Below are positions 55,163 through 63,357 of a DNA stretch of 64,000 nucleotides, in pieces (position 1 is the stretch's first letter; each line of letters begins with the position of its first letter). The stretch spans positions 45,663 through 109,662 of the forward strand of contig JAHRYW010000005.1 of assembly GCA_020621865.1 (NCBI GenBank). Reading direction: 5' to 3'. The DNA is from Betaproteobacteria bacterium (GTDB lineage Bacteria > Pseudomonadota > Gammaproteobacteria > Burkholderiales > Rhodocyclaceae). The notes beneath the pieces are model-generated. The model was not told the origin of the DNA and did not search any database. It worked only from the letters and a program-made list of their open reading frames with translations. A program made the position numbers and the translations under genes.

Positions 55163-56944
55163 TTATACCGCGCGTTCCTTGACGTAACGACCGGGTGCCG
55201 GTTCGATCGGCTTGTATTTGGCACTTCCCGGTTTGCGCGGTGCCCGCTGCTCTCCGGACAACGGTTTCAGCCAGGCGGCCCAATCGGTCCACCAGCTGCC
55301 CTTCTTTTCCTCGGCGCCAGCCAGCCAGCCCTCGGCGTCCTTTTTTAGATCGTCGTTGATCCAGTAGCTGCGCTTGTTCTTGCTGGCCGGGTTGATCACC
55401 CCGGCGATATGGCCGGATGCGCCGAGCACGAAACGGCTCTTGCCACCTAGCAGGCGCGTGCTCTGGTAGGCCGACTGCCAGGGAACGATGTGGTCTTCGC
55501 GCGTCGCCAGCAGGTAGACTGGCATATCGAGCTGGCCGAGGTCGACCTTCTGGCCGCACATCGCCAGCTTGCCCGGAACGCGCAGGTTGTTCTCGAGGTA
55601 CATGTTGCGCATGTACCAGCAGGCGAACGGCCCCGGCAGGTTGGTCGAATCGGAATTCCAGTAGAGCAGGTCGAAAGCCTGCGGTTTCTGGCCCTTCAGG
55701 TAGTTGCCGGTGACGTAGTTCCAGACCAGGTCGTTGGCACGCAGGAACGAGAAGGTATTCTGCAGGTCGCGGGCGGGCAGCAGGCCGCCCTTGCCGATCG
55801 TGGACTCGCGCGTCGCGACGCCGTTCTCGTCGATGAACAGGCCGATTTCGCCGGTATCCGAGAAGTCGAGCAGCGTGGTCAGCAGGGTCAGCGAAGCGAC
55901 CGGATTTTCGCCACGCGCCTTGAGGACGGCCAGCGAGGACGTCAGGATGGTGCCGCCGACGCAGAAGCCCAGCGCATTGATCTGCTTGACCTTGGTGATT
56001 TCCTGAACGACCTGCAGGGCCGTGATCGGACCGTGTTCGAGGTAATCGTCCCAGCCCAGGTGTCCCTGCCCTTCCTGCGGATTGCGCCAGGAAACGAGGA
56101 AGACGGTGTTGCCCTGGTCGACCATGAAGCGGATCAGCGAGTTTTCCGGCTGCAGGTCCATAATGTAGAACTTGTTGATGCAAGGCGGCACGACCAGGAG
56201 CGGCCGTGTGCCGACCTTGGCGGTCAGCGGCGCATACTGGATCAGCTGCATCACGTCGTTTTCGTAGACGACGGCGCCTTCGGTGTTGGCGATATTCTTG
56301 CCGACCTCGAACACCGATTCGTCGGTCATCGAGATGCGGCCCTTCTCGAAATCCTTGATCAGATTGTTGATGCCGTCGGTGATGCTCTGGCCCTTGGTTT
56401 CCAGCGCCAGCTTGATGAATTCCGGATTGGTCGCGGCGAAATTGGACGGCGCCATGGCATCGGCCATCTGGCGGGCCAGGAAGCGCATGCGCTCCTTGGC
56501 TTTCTCGTCCTGGGCCGGCAGCACCTCGACCATCTGCTTCAGGTACTGGGTGTTCAACAGATAGGCCTGATGCACGTAGTCGTAGATCGGGCTTTCACGC
56601 CATTCGGGGGCCGAGAAGCGGCGGTCGCCCGGTTCCGGGCTGACCTTGAAGGCCGGTTCCTGGCCCTGCTGCTTGCCAAGCATCGATTGCCACAGGGACA
56701 TCTGCTGGTCCATGAACTGCTTTTGCAGCGCCGTCAGCGCCTGCGGATCCGCTGGCGGGAGCGGCGCGGTGGCGGCCGGACCGGCAGTCTTGCCGAGATA
56801 GTCCATGAACTGCTGCATCATGCTCTGGCCGGCCTGCATGAACTGCGTGGCCGAACCCATGAATGCGTCGTTATTGTGCGATCCCTGCGCCATGGGAGAA
56901 CTCTTGTCTGTTGTTGTCGGGGCTTGAGCCTTTGGATTCTCCAT
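55163..56944 (-). CDS. phaC: Class I polyhydroxyalkanoate synthase
   Basis: Polymerises 3-hydroxyacyl-CoA into PHA granules. 593 residues, class I size. Lipase-like box GFCVGGT with the nucleophile cysteine (~328), catalytic aspartate in REDHIVPW (~487) and histidine in GASGHIAGVINP (~515). A Gln/Met-rich N-terminus of ~100 residues is usual. First gene of the phaC-phaB-phaB operon. A palindrome ATGCATT-TG-AATGCAT lies 20 bases before the start codon. Confidence 0.96.
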   Translation of the reverse strand: MENPKAQAPTTTDKSSPMAQGSHNNDAFMGSATQFMQAGQSMMQQFMDYLGKTAGPAATAPLPPADPQALTALQKQFMDQQMSLWQSMLGKQQGQEPAFKVSPEPGDRRFSAPEWRESPIYDYVHQAYLLNTQYLKQMVEVLPAQDEKAKERMRFLARQMADAMAPSNFAATNPEFIKLALETKGQSITDGINNLIKDFEKGRISMTDESVFEVGKNIANTEGAVVYENDVMQLIQYAPLTAKVGTRPLLVVPPCINKFYIMDLQPENSLIRFMVDQGNTVFLVSWRNPQEGQGHLGWDDYLEHGPITALQVVQEITKVKQINALGFCVGGTILTSSLAVLKARGENPVASLTLLTTLLDFSDTGEIGLFIDENGVATRESTIGKGGLLPARDLQNTFSFLRANDLVWNYVTGNYLKGQKPQAFDLLYWNSDSTNLPGPFACWYMRNMYLENNLRVPGKLAMCGQKVDLGQLDMPVYLLATREDHIVPWQSAYQSTRLLGGKSRFVLGASGHIAGVINPASKNKRSYWINDDLKKDAEGWLAGAEEKKGSWWTDWAAWLKPLSGEQRAPRKPGSAKYKPIEPAPGRYVKERAV

Positions 56945-56963
56945 ACCCGCTTTGACGCTGTCA

Positions 56964-56979
56964 ATGCATTTGAATGCAT
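56964..56979. promoter_or_regulatory. ATGCATT-TG-AATGCAT palindrome upstream of phaC
   Basis: A perfect 7-bp inverted repeat 20 bases upstream of the phaC start codon; TGCA-centred like the sites beside phaR, so a candidate PhaR operator. Confidence 0.45.
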
Positions 56980-57006
56980 AATTAGGGCGTTACCTGAGAC
57001 CCGCCC

Positions 57007-57237
57007 ATGTACATCATCGCAATCGGCTGGCTGTATGTCACCATACTTGTTGCCGCCAATGAACCGAGCATTATCGCCGGTATTATTTCCTTCCTGTTCT
57101 ATGGCTTGCTGCCCTGCTCGCTGCTGCTCTGGCTGGGCGGCACCAAGGCCCGGCGGCAACGCCGGGCGCATCGCGAATCACTCGCCAACCAGCGCCCGGA
57201 CGATGGCGATCGAGGCGATACCGGCGCCGATCAGTAG
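57007..57237 (+). CDS. Small two-helix membrane protein
   Basis: 76 residues: two hydrophobic segments (about 3-17 and 22-44) and a basic-acidic tail. WLYVTILVAANEPSIIAGII is a pattern common to short uncharacterised betaproteobacterial membrane proteins. Its last 60 bases overlap the 3' end of the convergent ZIP transporter gene. Function unknown. Confidence 0.65.
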   Translation: MYIIAIGWLYVTILVAANEPSIIAGIISFLFYGLLPCSLLLWLGGTKARRQRRAHRESLANQRPDDGDRGDTGADQ

Positions 57238-57945
57238 CACCTGTTGCAGGGTCGCCTTCAGTTCCGTGCGCTTGTGCAGACCGGGAATCAGGTCGGCGAC
57301 GGCAACGTAGATCATGCTTGCGGCGGCGAGGCCGAGCAGCGACGGAATCCAGCCGCTCAATTCGGACAGGGCAAAGTAGGCCAGCATGGCACCGATCAGC
57401 GTCGCCAGGCTGGACAGGAGGTTGAAGGCGAGCGCGCGCAGCTTGCTGTAGCCGGAATGGAGCAGGATCAGGTAGTCACCGACTTCCTGCGGGATTTCGT
57501 GGGCGATGATGGCGAGCGCGGTGACGATGCCGAGTTCGGTGTTTTCGAGGAAGGCCGCGGCAATAAGGATGCCGTCGACGAAATTGTGGAAGGTGTCGCC
57601 GACCAGGATCAGCAGGCCGGAACGGCCGTGATCGTGGGCCGGGGCGTGGGCCTCGTGCGCCTCGCAGTGATCGTGGTGGCAGTGGCGCCAGAGGACCAGC
57701 TTTTCCAGCACGAAAAAGACCATAATGCCGAACAGAACGGTCGCCGCCATGCGATGCGGGTCGCCATGTTCCAGAGCGTGCGGCAGGATTTCCAGGAAGG
57801 CGGCGCCGAGCAGCGCACCGATCGCGTAGGAGATCAGCATGCTGACGCGGTGGGTGCCGACCGAAACGCTCAGGGCAGCGGCGGCGAGGACGCTGAGCGC
57901 GCCACCGGCGAGCGATACGGCAATGATCCAGGAAAGAGTGCTCAC
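57178..57945 (-). CDS. ZIP family metal transporter
   Basis: 255 residues, eight predicted helices with a histidine-rich loop (HCHHDHCEAHEAHAPAHDHG, ~88-107) between helices 3 and 4. Metal-site motifs HNFVDG (~120) and HEIPQEVGD (~149) are those of ZIP transporters for zinc or iron uptake. Monocistronic. The 3' end overlaps the small membrane gene. Confidence 0.92.
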   Translation of the reverse strand: MSTLSWIIAVSLAGGALSVLAAAALSVSVGTHRVSMLISYAIGALLGAAFLEILPHALEHGDPHRMAATVLFGIMVFFVLEKLVLWRHCHHDHCEAHEAHAPAHDHGRSGLLILVGDTFHNFVDGILIAAAFLENTELGIVTALAIIAHEIPQEVGDYLILLHSGYSKLRALAFNLLSSLATLIGAMLAYFALSELSGWIPSLLGLAAASMIYVAVADLIPGLHKRTELKATLQQVLLIGAGIASIAIVRALVGE

Positions 57946-57973
57946 GGCATTCGGTTCGATGAAAAGCCGCGGA

Positions 57974-58711
57974 TTATACGCTCTGCTTGGCTAGCCAGAT
58001 CAGCGAGGCCTGGCGACCGGTCACGCCGTCGCGGCGATAGGAGAAAAAGCGCGCTGGATCACTGACGGTACAGAAATCGCCGCCGTGGATGGCGGTCACG
58101 CCAGCCCGCCGCAGTCGCCGCCGGGCCAATTCGTAGATATCGGCCAGCCACTTGCCCGGTGCCTTCGGCACGAAACAGTCAGCCGCGACGGCATCGTCGG
58201 CAATGAAGGCGGTACGCACCTCGTCGCCGACTTCAAAGGCTTGCGGACCGATGGCCGGCCCCAGCCAGGCGAGCAGTTCGCCAGTCGGCACGGCCATGCC
58301 GGCGATCGTCGCTTCCAGCACCCCGCCGACCAGCCCGCGCCATCCGGCATGGGCAGCGGCGACGACAGTTCCCGCCCGGTCGCAGAACAGCACCGGCAGG
58401 CAATCGGCGGTCATCACGACGCAAACCGTTTCGGGCTCACGGGTGTAGGACGCATCGGCAATTTCCGATTTTGGCCAATACTTTCCTTCGACCGTAGCAT
58501 TGCCGTGCACCTGGTTCAGCCACAGCGGTTCGGCCGGCAAATGGGCGCGTAGCGCCGCCCGGTTGGCCGCGACATGCGTCGGGTCGTCACCGACATGGTC
58601 GCCAAGATTGAGGCTACTCCACGGCACCGGGCTGCAACCGCCGCTGCGCAGCGTTTGCAGCGCCCGCACGTTGGCCGGTGCCGGCCAGTCGGGAAGCAGC
58701 AGATCAGCCAT
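57974..58711 (-). CDS. pgeF: Peptidoglycan editing factor PgeF (YfiH/laccase-domain family)
   Basis: 245 residues. Zn-binding family residues: NQVHG (~67), TADCLPVLF (~101-109), HAGWRGL (~120) and GGDFCTVSD (~211). PgeF clears mis-incorporated L-Ser from peptidoglycan precursors, and related proteins are adenosine phosphorylases. Residues ~70-84 (GNATVEGKYWPKSEI) come from a sense copy of the dispersed repeat, inserted directly after the conserved VHG. Start overlaps the rluD stop by 8 bases, a common rluD-pgeF pair. Confidence 0.93.
   Translation of the reverse strand: MADLLLPDWPAPANVRALQTLRSGGCSPVPWSSLNLGDHVGDDPTHVAANRAALRAHLPAEPLWLNQVHGNATVEGKYWPKSEIADASYTREPETVCVVMTADCLPVLFCDRAGTVVAAAHAGWRGLVGGVLEATIAGMAVPTGELLAWLGPAIGPQAFEVGDEVRTAFIADDAVAADCFVPKAPGKWLADIYELARRRLRRAGVTAIHGGDFCTVSDPARFFSYRRDGVTGRQASLIWLAKQSV
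58459..58502 (-). repeat. Dispersed core/A-tract repeat, copy 14 (inside pgeF)
   Basis: Minus-strand AATGCTACGGTC, GAAGG, AAAGTATT, GGCC, AAAATC, GGAAATT. In the gene's sense, reading NATV. Confidence 0.88.
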
Positions 58712-59663
58712 AGCGCAGGTGATCGAGCAGGTCGCGCATGTCTGGCGGCGGCGGTACTTCCCACTGCATTTTCAGGCCGGTCAGCGGATGGACCAAACCG
58801 AGACGGGTCGCATGCAGCGCCTGGCGGGGGAATTCCGGCAACTTCGGGTTGTGCTTGCCATAGACCGGGTCGCCAACCAGCGGGTGGTGGATGGCTGCCA
58901 TATGGACGCGGATCTGGTGCGTCCGGCCGGTTTCCAGCGAACACTCGACGAAGGTCGTGTAGGTGAAGGCTTCGAGGATGCGGATATGCGTCACCGCCGG
59001 CTTGCCACCGCGATTCTCCGGCACGATGGCCATCTTGATCCGTTGCGACGGATGACGGCCGATCGGCTCGTCGACGGTCCCTTCGTGCTTCATCGCGCCG
59101 GCGGCCAGCGCCAGGTAGACGCGGCGCACGGTGCGCGCCTGCAACTGGCGGACCAGATCGGTCTGCGCTTCCAGCGTCTTGGCGACGACCATCAGGCCGC
59201 TGGTGTCCTTGTCCAGCCGGTGCACGATACCGGCCCGTGGCACCGCCTCGATCCCCGGCACGTGGTGGAGCAGCGCGTTCATCAGCGTGCCGCTCCAGTT
59301 ACCGCTGCCAGGATGGACGACCAGTCCGGCCGGCTTGTTGATGACGAGCAGCGTGTCGTCCTCGTAAACCACGTCGAGCGGAATATCCTCGGGCTGATCG
59401 GGCAACAGGCGCACGTCTTCCGGCTCGGCGAGCAGCAGCACTTCGCCGCCCATCACCTTGCGCTTGGGTTCGGTTTCCAGCTTGCCATCGACCTGGACGC
59501 AGCCGTCGCGGACCCAGCCTTGCAGGCGATTGCGGGAATGCTCGGGCAGCAATTCGGCCAGCACCTGGTCGAGCCGACGGCCCGAACAAGCTTCGGGAAC
59601 GGTCAGGCGGACCGGTTCAGTTCGGCTATAATCGCCGCCATCTTCAATAGGATCATCGTTCAT
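58704..59663 (-). CDS. rluD: 23S rRNA pseudouridine synthase RluD
   Basis: Makes pseudouridines 1911/1915/1917 in helix 69. 319 residues: S4 domain (GRRLDQVLAELLPEHSRNRL) and RluA-type catalytic domain with the aspartate in IVHRLDKDTSGLMVV (~146), then LETGRTHQIRVH (~238). Start MNDDPIED at 59663 is chosen because the upstream frame runs into bamD. This ATG overlaps the bamD ATG on the other strand (CATGATG), so each promoter must lie inside the other gene. Confidence 0.95.
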   Translation of the reverse strand: MNDDPIEDGGDYSRTEPVRLTVPEACSGRRLDQVLAELLPEHSRNRLQGWVRDGCVQVDGKLETEPKRKVMGGEVLLLAEPEDVRLLPDQPEDIPLDVVYEDDTLLVINKPAGLVVHPGSGNWSGTLMNALLHHVPGIEAVPRAGIVHRLDKDTSGLMVVAKTLEAQTDLVRQLQARTVRRVYLALAAGAMKHEGTVDEPIGRHPSQRIKMAIVPENRGGKPAVTHIRILEAFTYTTFVECSLETGRTHQIRVHMAAIHHPLVGDPVYGKHNPKLPEFPRQALHATRLGLVHPLTGLKMQWEVPPPPDMRDLLDHLRYG

Positions 59664-60489
59664 GATGCGAAGTTTACCCGCATTCCGGTCATTCCCTGCC
59701 CTGTTCCGTCTGCTGGCCGTACTTTTCGTTGCAGCCTGCGTCGCCGGTTGCGGCACCGTCACCGACCCGACCGACCTGACCATCGGCTGGTCGGCCGGCA
59801 AGCTGTACAGCGAAGCCAAGGACGCCCAGGCCGATGGCACCTGGGACAAGGCGGCGAAATACCTGGAAAAACTGGAATCGCGCTATCCCTACGGCCGCTA
59901 CGCCCAGCAGGCGCAACTAGAACTGGGCTACGTCTACTGGAAGGGCAATGAGCCGGGTTCGGCGCTCGCCGCCTGCGACCGTTTCATCAAGCTGCACCCC
60001 AGCCACCCGTCGGTCGATTACGTCTATTACCTGAAGGGCCTGATCAACTTCAACGAAGATCTTGGCTACGCTGGCTACATCAGCACCCAGGACCCGACCG
60101 AGCGCGACCCCAAGGCGGCCCGCGAAGCCTTCAACACCTTCAAGGAACTGGTCACCCGTTTCCCGGACAGCAAGTATACGCCCGAAGCCCGACAGCGCAT
60201 GACCTACCTGGTCAATGCCCTGGCCGCGCTGGAATTGCACGTCGCCCGCTACTACCTCAAGCGTGGCGCCTACGTCGCGGCAGCCAACCGCGCCCAGTTC
60301 GCGATCAAGTCCTATCCGAATACCCCGGCCATCGAAGAGGCGCTGTTCGTCCTGTTCACCGCCTACGACAAGCTGGGTATGACCGACCTGCGCGACGATA
60401 CCGAGCGGGTGATGAAGAAGAACTACCCGGAAAGCCGTCTCTACGCGGATGGCCTGGAACGCAAGAAGGCTTGGTGGCAACTCTGGTGA
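59662..60489 (+). CDS. bamD: Outer membrane assembly lipoprotein BamD
   Basis: Part of the BAM complex that inserts outer-membrane proteins. 275 residues. Lipoprotein signal with lipobox CVAGC (lipidated C30), then TPR repeats (KYLEKLESRYPYGRYAQQAQ; YLKRGAYVAAANRAQFAIKS). ATG 59662 or 59665 is possible; AGGA lies ~10 bases upstream. Ends in a terminator shared with the convergent kinase gene. Confidence 0.95.
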   Translation: MMRSLPAFRSFPALFRLLAVLFVAACVAGCGTVTDPTDLTIGWSAGKLYSEAKDAQADGTWDKAAKYLEKLESRYPYGRYAQQAQLELGYVYWKGNEPGSALAACDRFIKLHPSHPSVDYVYYLKGLINFNEDLGYAGYISTQDPTERDPKAAREAFNTFKELVTRFPDSKYTPEARQRMTYLVNALAALELHVARYYLKRGAYVAAANRAQFAIKSYPNTPAIEEALFVLFTAYDKLGMTDLRDDTERVMKKNYPESRLYADGLERKKAWWQLW

Positions 60490-60510
60490 GTCGCCAGTCC
60501 GGACAATGAA

Positions 60511-60534
60511 AAATGCCCACTTCGGTGGGCATTT
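60511..60534. terminator. Bidirectional terminator between bamD and kinase gene
   Basis: AAATGCCCAC-TTCG-GTGGGCATTT; A-run on one side and T-run on the other, usable from both strands. Confidence 0.85.
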
Positions 60535-60556
60535 TCGTTGGTGCTGGCGAAAGTTT

Positions 60557-62929
60557 TCAGGACCCCTGCTTGATGGCGAGGATGGCCTGGTTACGCAGGG
60601 TGCGCAGCAATTGCAGCTCCTTGTCGGGAATCGCGATACCGCCCGGTTCATCGCGGTCGGCGTAGATCAGCGCAATCGGATTACCCTTGATGTTGAGTGG
60701 AAACAGCACAAGGGAATGCGCCGGCACCGCCTTGCGATACCACTCCGGAATCCGGCTGGCGATCTTGGGGTCGTCGATGTCGCTGATCAGCAGGTCGACG
60801 CCCTTCGAGGTCGCGGCATGGAAAATGTCAGGGGTGAAACTGAGCGGAAAGCGGAAGGCCTTGGCGACCTCATTGGCCTCCGGTCCGAAACCGAAACGCC
60901 CCTGCATGACGCCAGCCTTGCCATCGCGAATGCAAAGAACAACGCGCTTGAAGCCCATCGCCCGGTACATCGTCTCGAGAATGATGCGCAGGATGTCGTT
61001 GAGCTTGAAGCCCTCGATCAGGGTATTGCTGATGTCTTGAATGCCGGCGGTCAGGATGGACTGGGCGTCGACCGTGGGCTGAGCCTCTTCGTCGCTGGTG
61101 TCGGCCGGACCAGCTTCACCGAGCACCGTCCCTGCGGCAAAGTCGCTGCTGCTGACGGCATTGGCGCCGGTGTCTACAACACCACTCCTGACAAACATAC
61201 GCATCTGCTTGCCGAAGGTCGTTTGCTGCATGTTGAGGTGGATGACCCGGGCAAAATCGGCAACCTCCTCGATAGCACGCTGCACGGTCTTGTGAATTTC
61301 ATCGTGGTTGAGCGCCACGGCTTCGGCAAAGCGTGCCATGGCTTTCTTCAACTCCCGGTCGCGTATCTCGGGGGTCACCTGGGCGATCACGTCGCACAAT
61401 TCATTGGCAAAACCGGACAGCACGCGCAGTTTATCCTCCTGCTGCTCTGGCTTCTTGACCGGCCCGGCCGGTAATTTGCGCATGCTGCCGATGAGCAGTT
61501 GCGGGAACCCCCACTGCCTGGCAATGGCAATACCCATTTCCTCGAAGGATATCCCCAGAACCTGCAGCGCTGCAGCCTCCTCGGTACACTCCTTCTGCAC
61601 CATGACGCGCCGGATCTCATCGGATTCCTCGGGGAAGTAAAACTGCGACAGCAGCCGGCCCAAACTGTGGAACAAGGCGCAGATGAAGGACTGCTCCAGT
61701 TCACGCATCTTTGCCTTGGCGCCGATGTCCTTGGCCAACACACCGGCCAGGTTGGCGCGCAGGAAATCCTCCTTCAACTGGTTGAAGTTGCCCTTGTTCT
61801 GCAGATGCTCGAAGAGCAGCACGGTGATCGCGATATTGCGCACCACCTCGAAGCCGAGCACGATCACCGCCCGCGATACGGTGCTGATCGACCCACCACC
61901 AGCCGGCCGGTAGTAGGCCGAATTGACCAGGCGCAGCAACTTGTTGGTCAGCGCGAAATCCTTGAGGATGGTATTGGACAGCTTGTCGATGCTTTCCGTC
62001 TCGCTGGTGGCGATCTTGTTGATCGCGCTGACGGACTCGGAGAGGGCCGGAAAATCGCTCTTGTGGCGCATTCGCCGCAACAGGAATTCGAGCGTCGCCT
62101 GCCGGCCGCTGCCGGTCACTGGCGCTTCTTCAGGTTCCAGGTAATTTTCCAGTGCTTCGGCAAACTGCGCCGCGCTCTGGTAACGCAGCGCCGGATCGCG
62201 GGCCACGGCTTTTTTCAAAATCGCCTCTAAATTGCCATCGACCGTAGCATTCTCGGGCAGCACCAGATCTTCGTTGGCGACACGCTGCATGATGACCCGG
62301 ATGTCGTTGCCGATGAAGGCGCGCTGGCCGGTCAACATCTCGAACAGGATGACACCGGCCGAAAAGACGTCGGATCGCTCACCGGCCTCGCGGCGCAGCA
62401 CATACTCCGGCGCCATGTAGGCCGGCGTGCCATTGATTCGCTCCATGCCGTCCGGCGTACCGTCGACCCGCGCCGCAATGCCGAAATCCATCACCCGCGG
62501 CGTGCCGTTGTCGTCGAGCAGGATGTTCGACGGCTTCAGGTCGCGGTGGATGATGCCCTGCCCATGCGCATGGGCGACCGCATCAAGAATCGGGCGCAGG
62601 ATGCCGATCGCCTTGACCGGCGATAAGGCTCCGCTTTGGCGGAGAAAATCCGCCAGATTCTTGCCCGGCACGCATTCGAAAACCAGGTACAGATCGCCGC
62701 CCTGCTCGCCCGCCTCGAAGATCGGCACGATGTTCGGATGGCGCATCTTGCCGACTGTCCGCGCCTCGCTGAGCAGGGTGCGATTCTGCGCCGGATCGGG
62801 ATGGGCGAAGTGCATCGTCTTGATGGCGACTTCGCGCTGCAATTGCGGATCAAAACCGAGATAAACGACGCTTTGCGCGCCACGCCCCAACTCCCCCCGG
62901 AGTTCAAAACGACCGATGTAACGCGCCAT
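60557..62929 (-). CDS. Ser/Thr protein kinase-HDOD-GAF fusion
   Basis: 790 residues. Hanks-type kinase (1-~275): GELGRGAQSVVYLG, lysine in VAIKTM, HRDLKPSNIL, MDFGIA, GTPAYMAPEY, all catalytic residues present. An HDOD domain (~285-500) follows, starting FPALSESVSAINKIATSETE. A GAF-like domain ends the protein (~620-790). HDOD domains in signalling proteins lack phosphodiesterase residues and mediate interactions. No transmembrane segment. Residues ~226-240 (ENATVDGNLEAILKK) include a copy of the dispersed repeat in the kinase C-lobe. Overlaps the DUF3293 gene by one base (TAATG). Confidence 0.9.
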   Translation of the reverse strand: MARYIGRFELRGELGRGAQSVVYLGFDPQLQREVAIKTMHFAHPDPAQNRTLLSEARTVGKMRHPNIVPIFEAGEQGGDLYLVFECVPGKNLADFLRQSGALSPVKAIGILRPILDAVAHAHGQGIIHRDLKPSNILLDDNGTPRVMDFGIAARVDGTPDGMERINGTPAYMAPEYVLRREAGERSDVFSAGVILFEMLTGQRAFIGNDIRVIMQRVANEDLVLPENATVDGNLEAILKKAVARDPALRYQSAAQFAEALENYLEPEEAPVTGSGRQATLEFLLRRMRHKSDFPALSESVSAINKIATSETESIDKLSNTILKDFALTNKLLRLVNSAYYRPAGGGSISTVSRAVIVLGFEVVRNIAITVLLFEHLQNKGNFNQLKEDFLRANLAGVLAKDIGAKAKMRELEQSFICALFHSLGRLLSQFYFPEESDEIRRVMVQKECTEEAAALQVLGISFEEMGIAIARQWGFPQLLIGSMRKLPAGPVKKPEQQEDKLRVLSGFANELCDVIAQVTPEIRDRELKKAMARFAEAVALNHDEIHKTVQRAIEEVADFARVIHLNMQQTTFGKQMRMFVRSGVVDTGANAVSSSDFAAGTVLGEAGPADTSDEEAQPTVDAQSILTAGIQDISNTLIEGFKLNDILRIILETMYRAMGFKRVVLCIRDGKAGVMQGRFGFGPEANEVAKAFRFPLSFTPDIFHAATSKGVDLLISDIDDPKIASRIPEWYRKAVPAHSLVLFPLNIKGNPIALIYADRDEPGGIAIPDKELQLLRTLRNQAILAIKQGS
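62211..62254 (-). repeat. Dispersed core/A-tract repeat, copy 15 (inside the kinase gene)
   Basis: Minus-strand AATGCTACGGTC, GATGGC, AATTTA, GAGGCG, ATTTT, GAAAAAA. In gene sense, reading NATV. Confidence 0.85.
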
Positions 62930-63357
62930 TATTCCGTTTCTTCAACCCAGACCAGATGCGGCACGCCATCCGGGCCTCCGCAGACGACGGCATTTTGCCC
63001 GTAATCGAGGGCCAATGCACAGGCGTCTTCCAGCACCAGATCGGGGACGAAGCAGCTTTCCTCGATCGGCCAGTCACCGGCATCCGGCACATTCTGGCCG
63101 GCATAGGGTTCGTAGTTGCCTTCGATCAGGTCGCATTCCAGCTGCGCCTGACGCTCGGCGTTGATCACCTCGGCGGTTGGCTGCGAGCCGGGATTGTGCG
63201 CAGTGATGATCGCAAAGGCATCGCTGCCGGCCGTTTCCAGCCAGCAGCGCAGCATCTCGCAGGGTTCATCCAGCCGCAGGTCGCAAATGCCGCCGGGCAG
63301 AAACACCCGGTAGGTCGTCGCCCGGTAGGCGACCTCCAGCTCACTCGTCTTCGCCAT
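62929..63357 (-). CDS. DUF3293 domain protein
   Basis: 142 residues. AYRATTYRVFLPGGICDLRL at the N-terminus and AFAIITAHNPGSQPTAEVIN (~47-66) are DUF3293 hallmarks, followed by EESCFVPDL. The function is not known. Its start overlaps the rmuC end by 17 bases and its stop overlaps the kinase start, so rmuC-DUF3293-kinase form one transcript. Confidence 0.88.
   Translation of the reverse strand: MAKTSELEVAYRATTYRVFLPGGICDLRLDEPCEMLRCWLETAGSDAFAIITAHNPGSQPTAEVINAERQAQLECDLIEGNYEPYAGQNVPDAGDWPIEESCFVPDLVLEDACALALDYGQNAVVCGGPDGVPHLVWVEETE

Noticed and set aside
54396..56183. Apparent 595-codon extension upstream of the second phaB
   Set aside because: The extra part is phaC read in another frame; a good ribosome site precedes ATG 55136.
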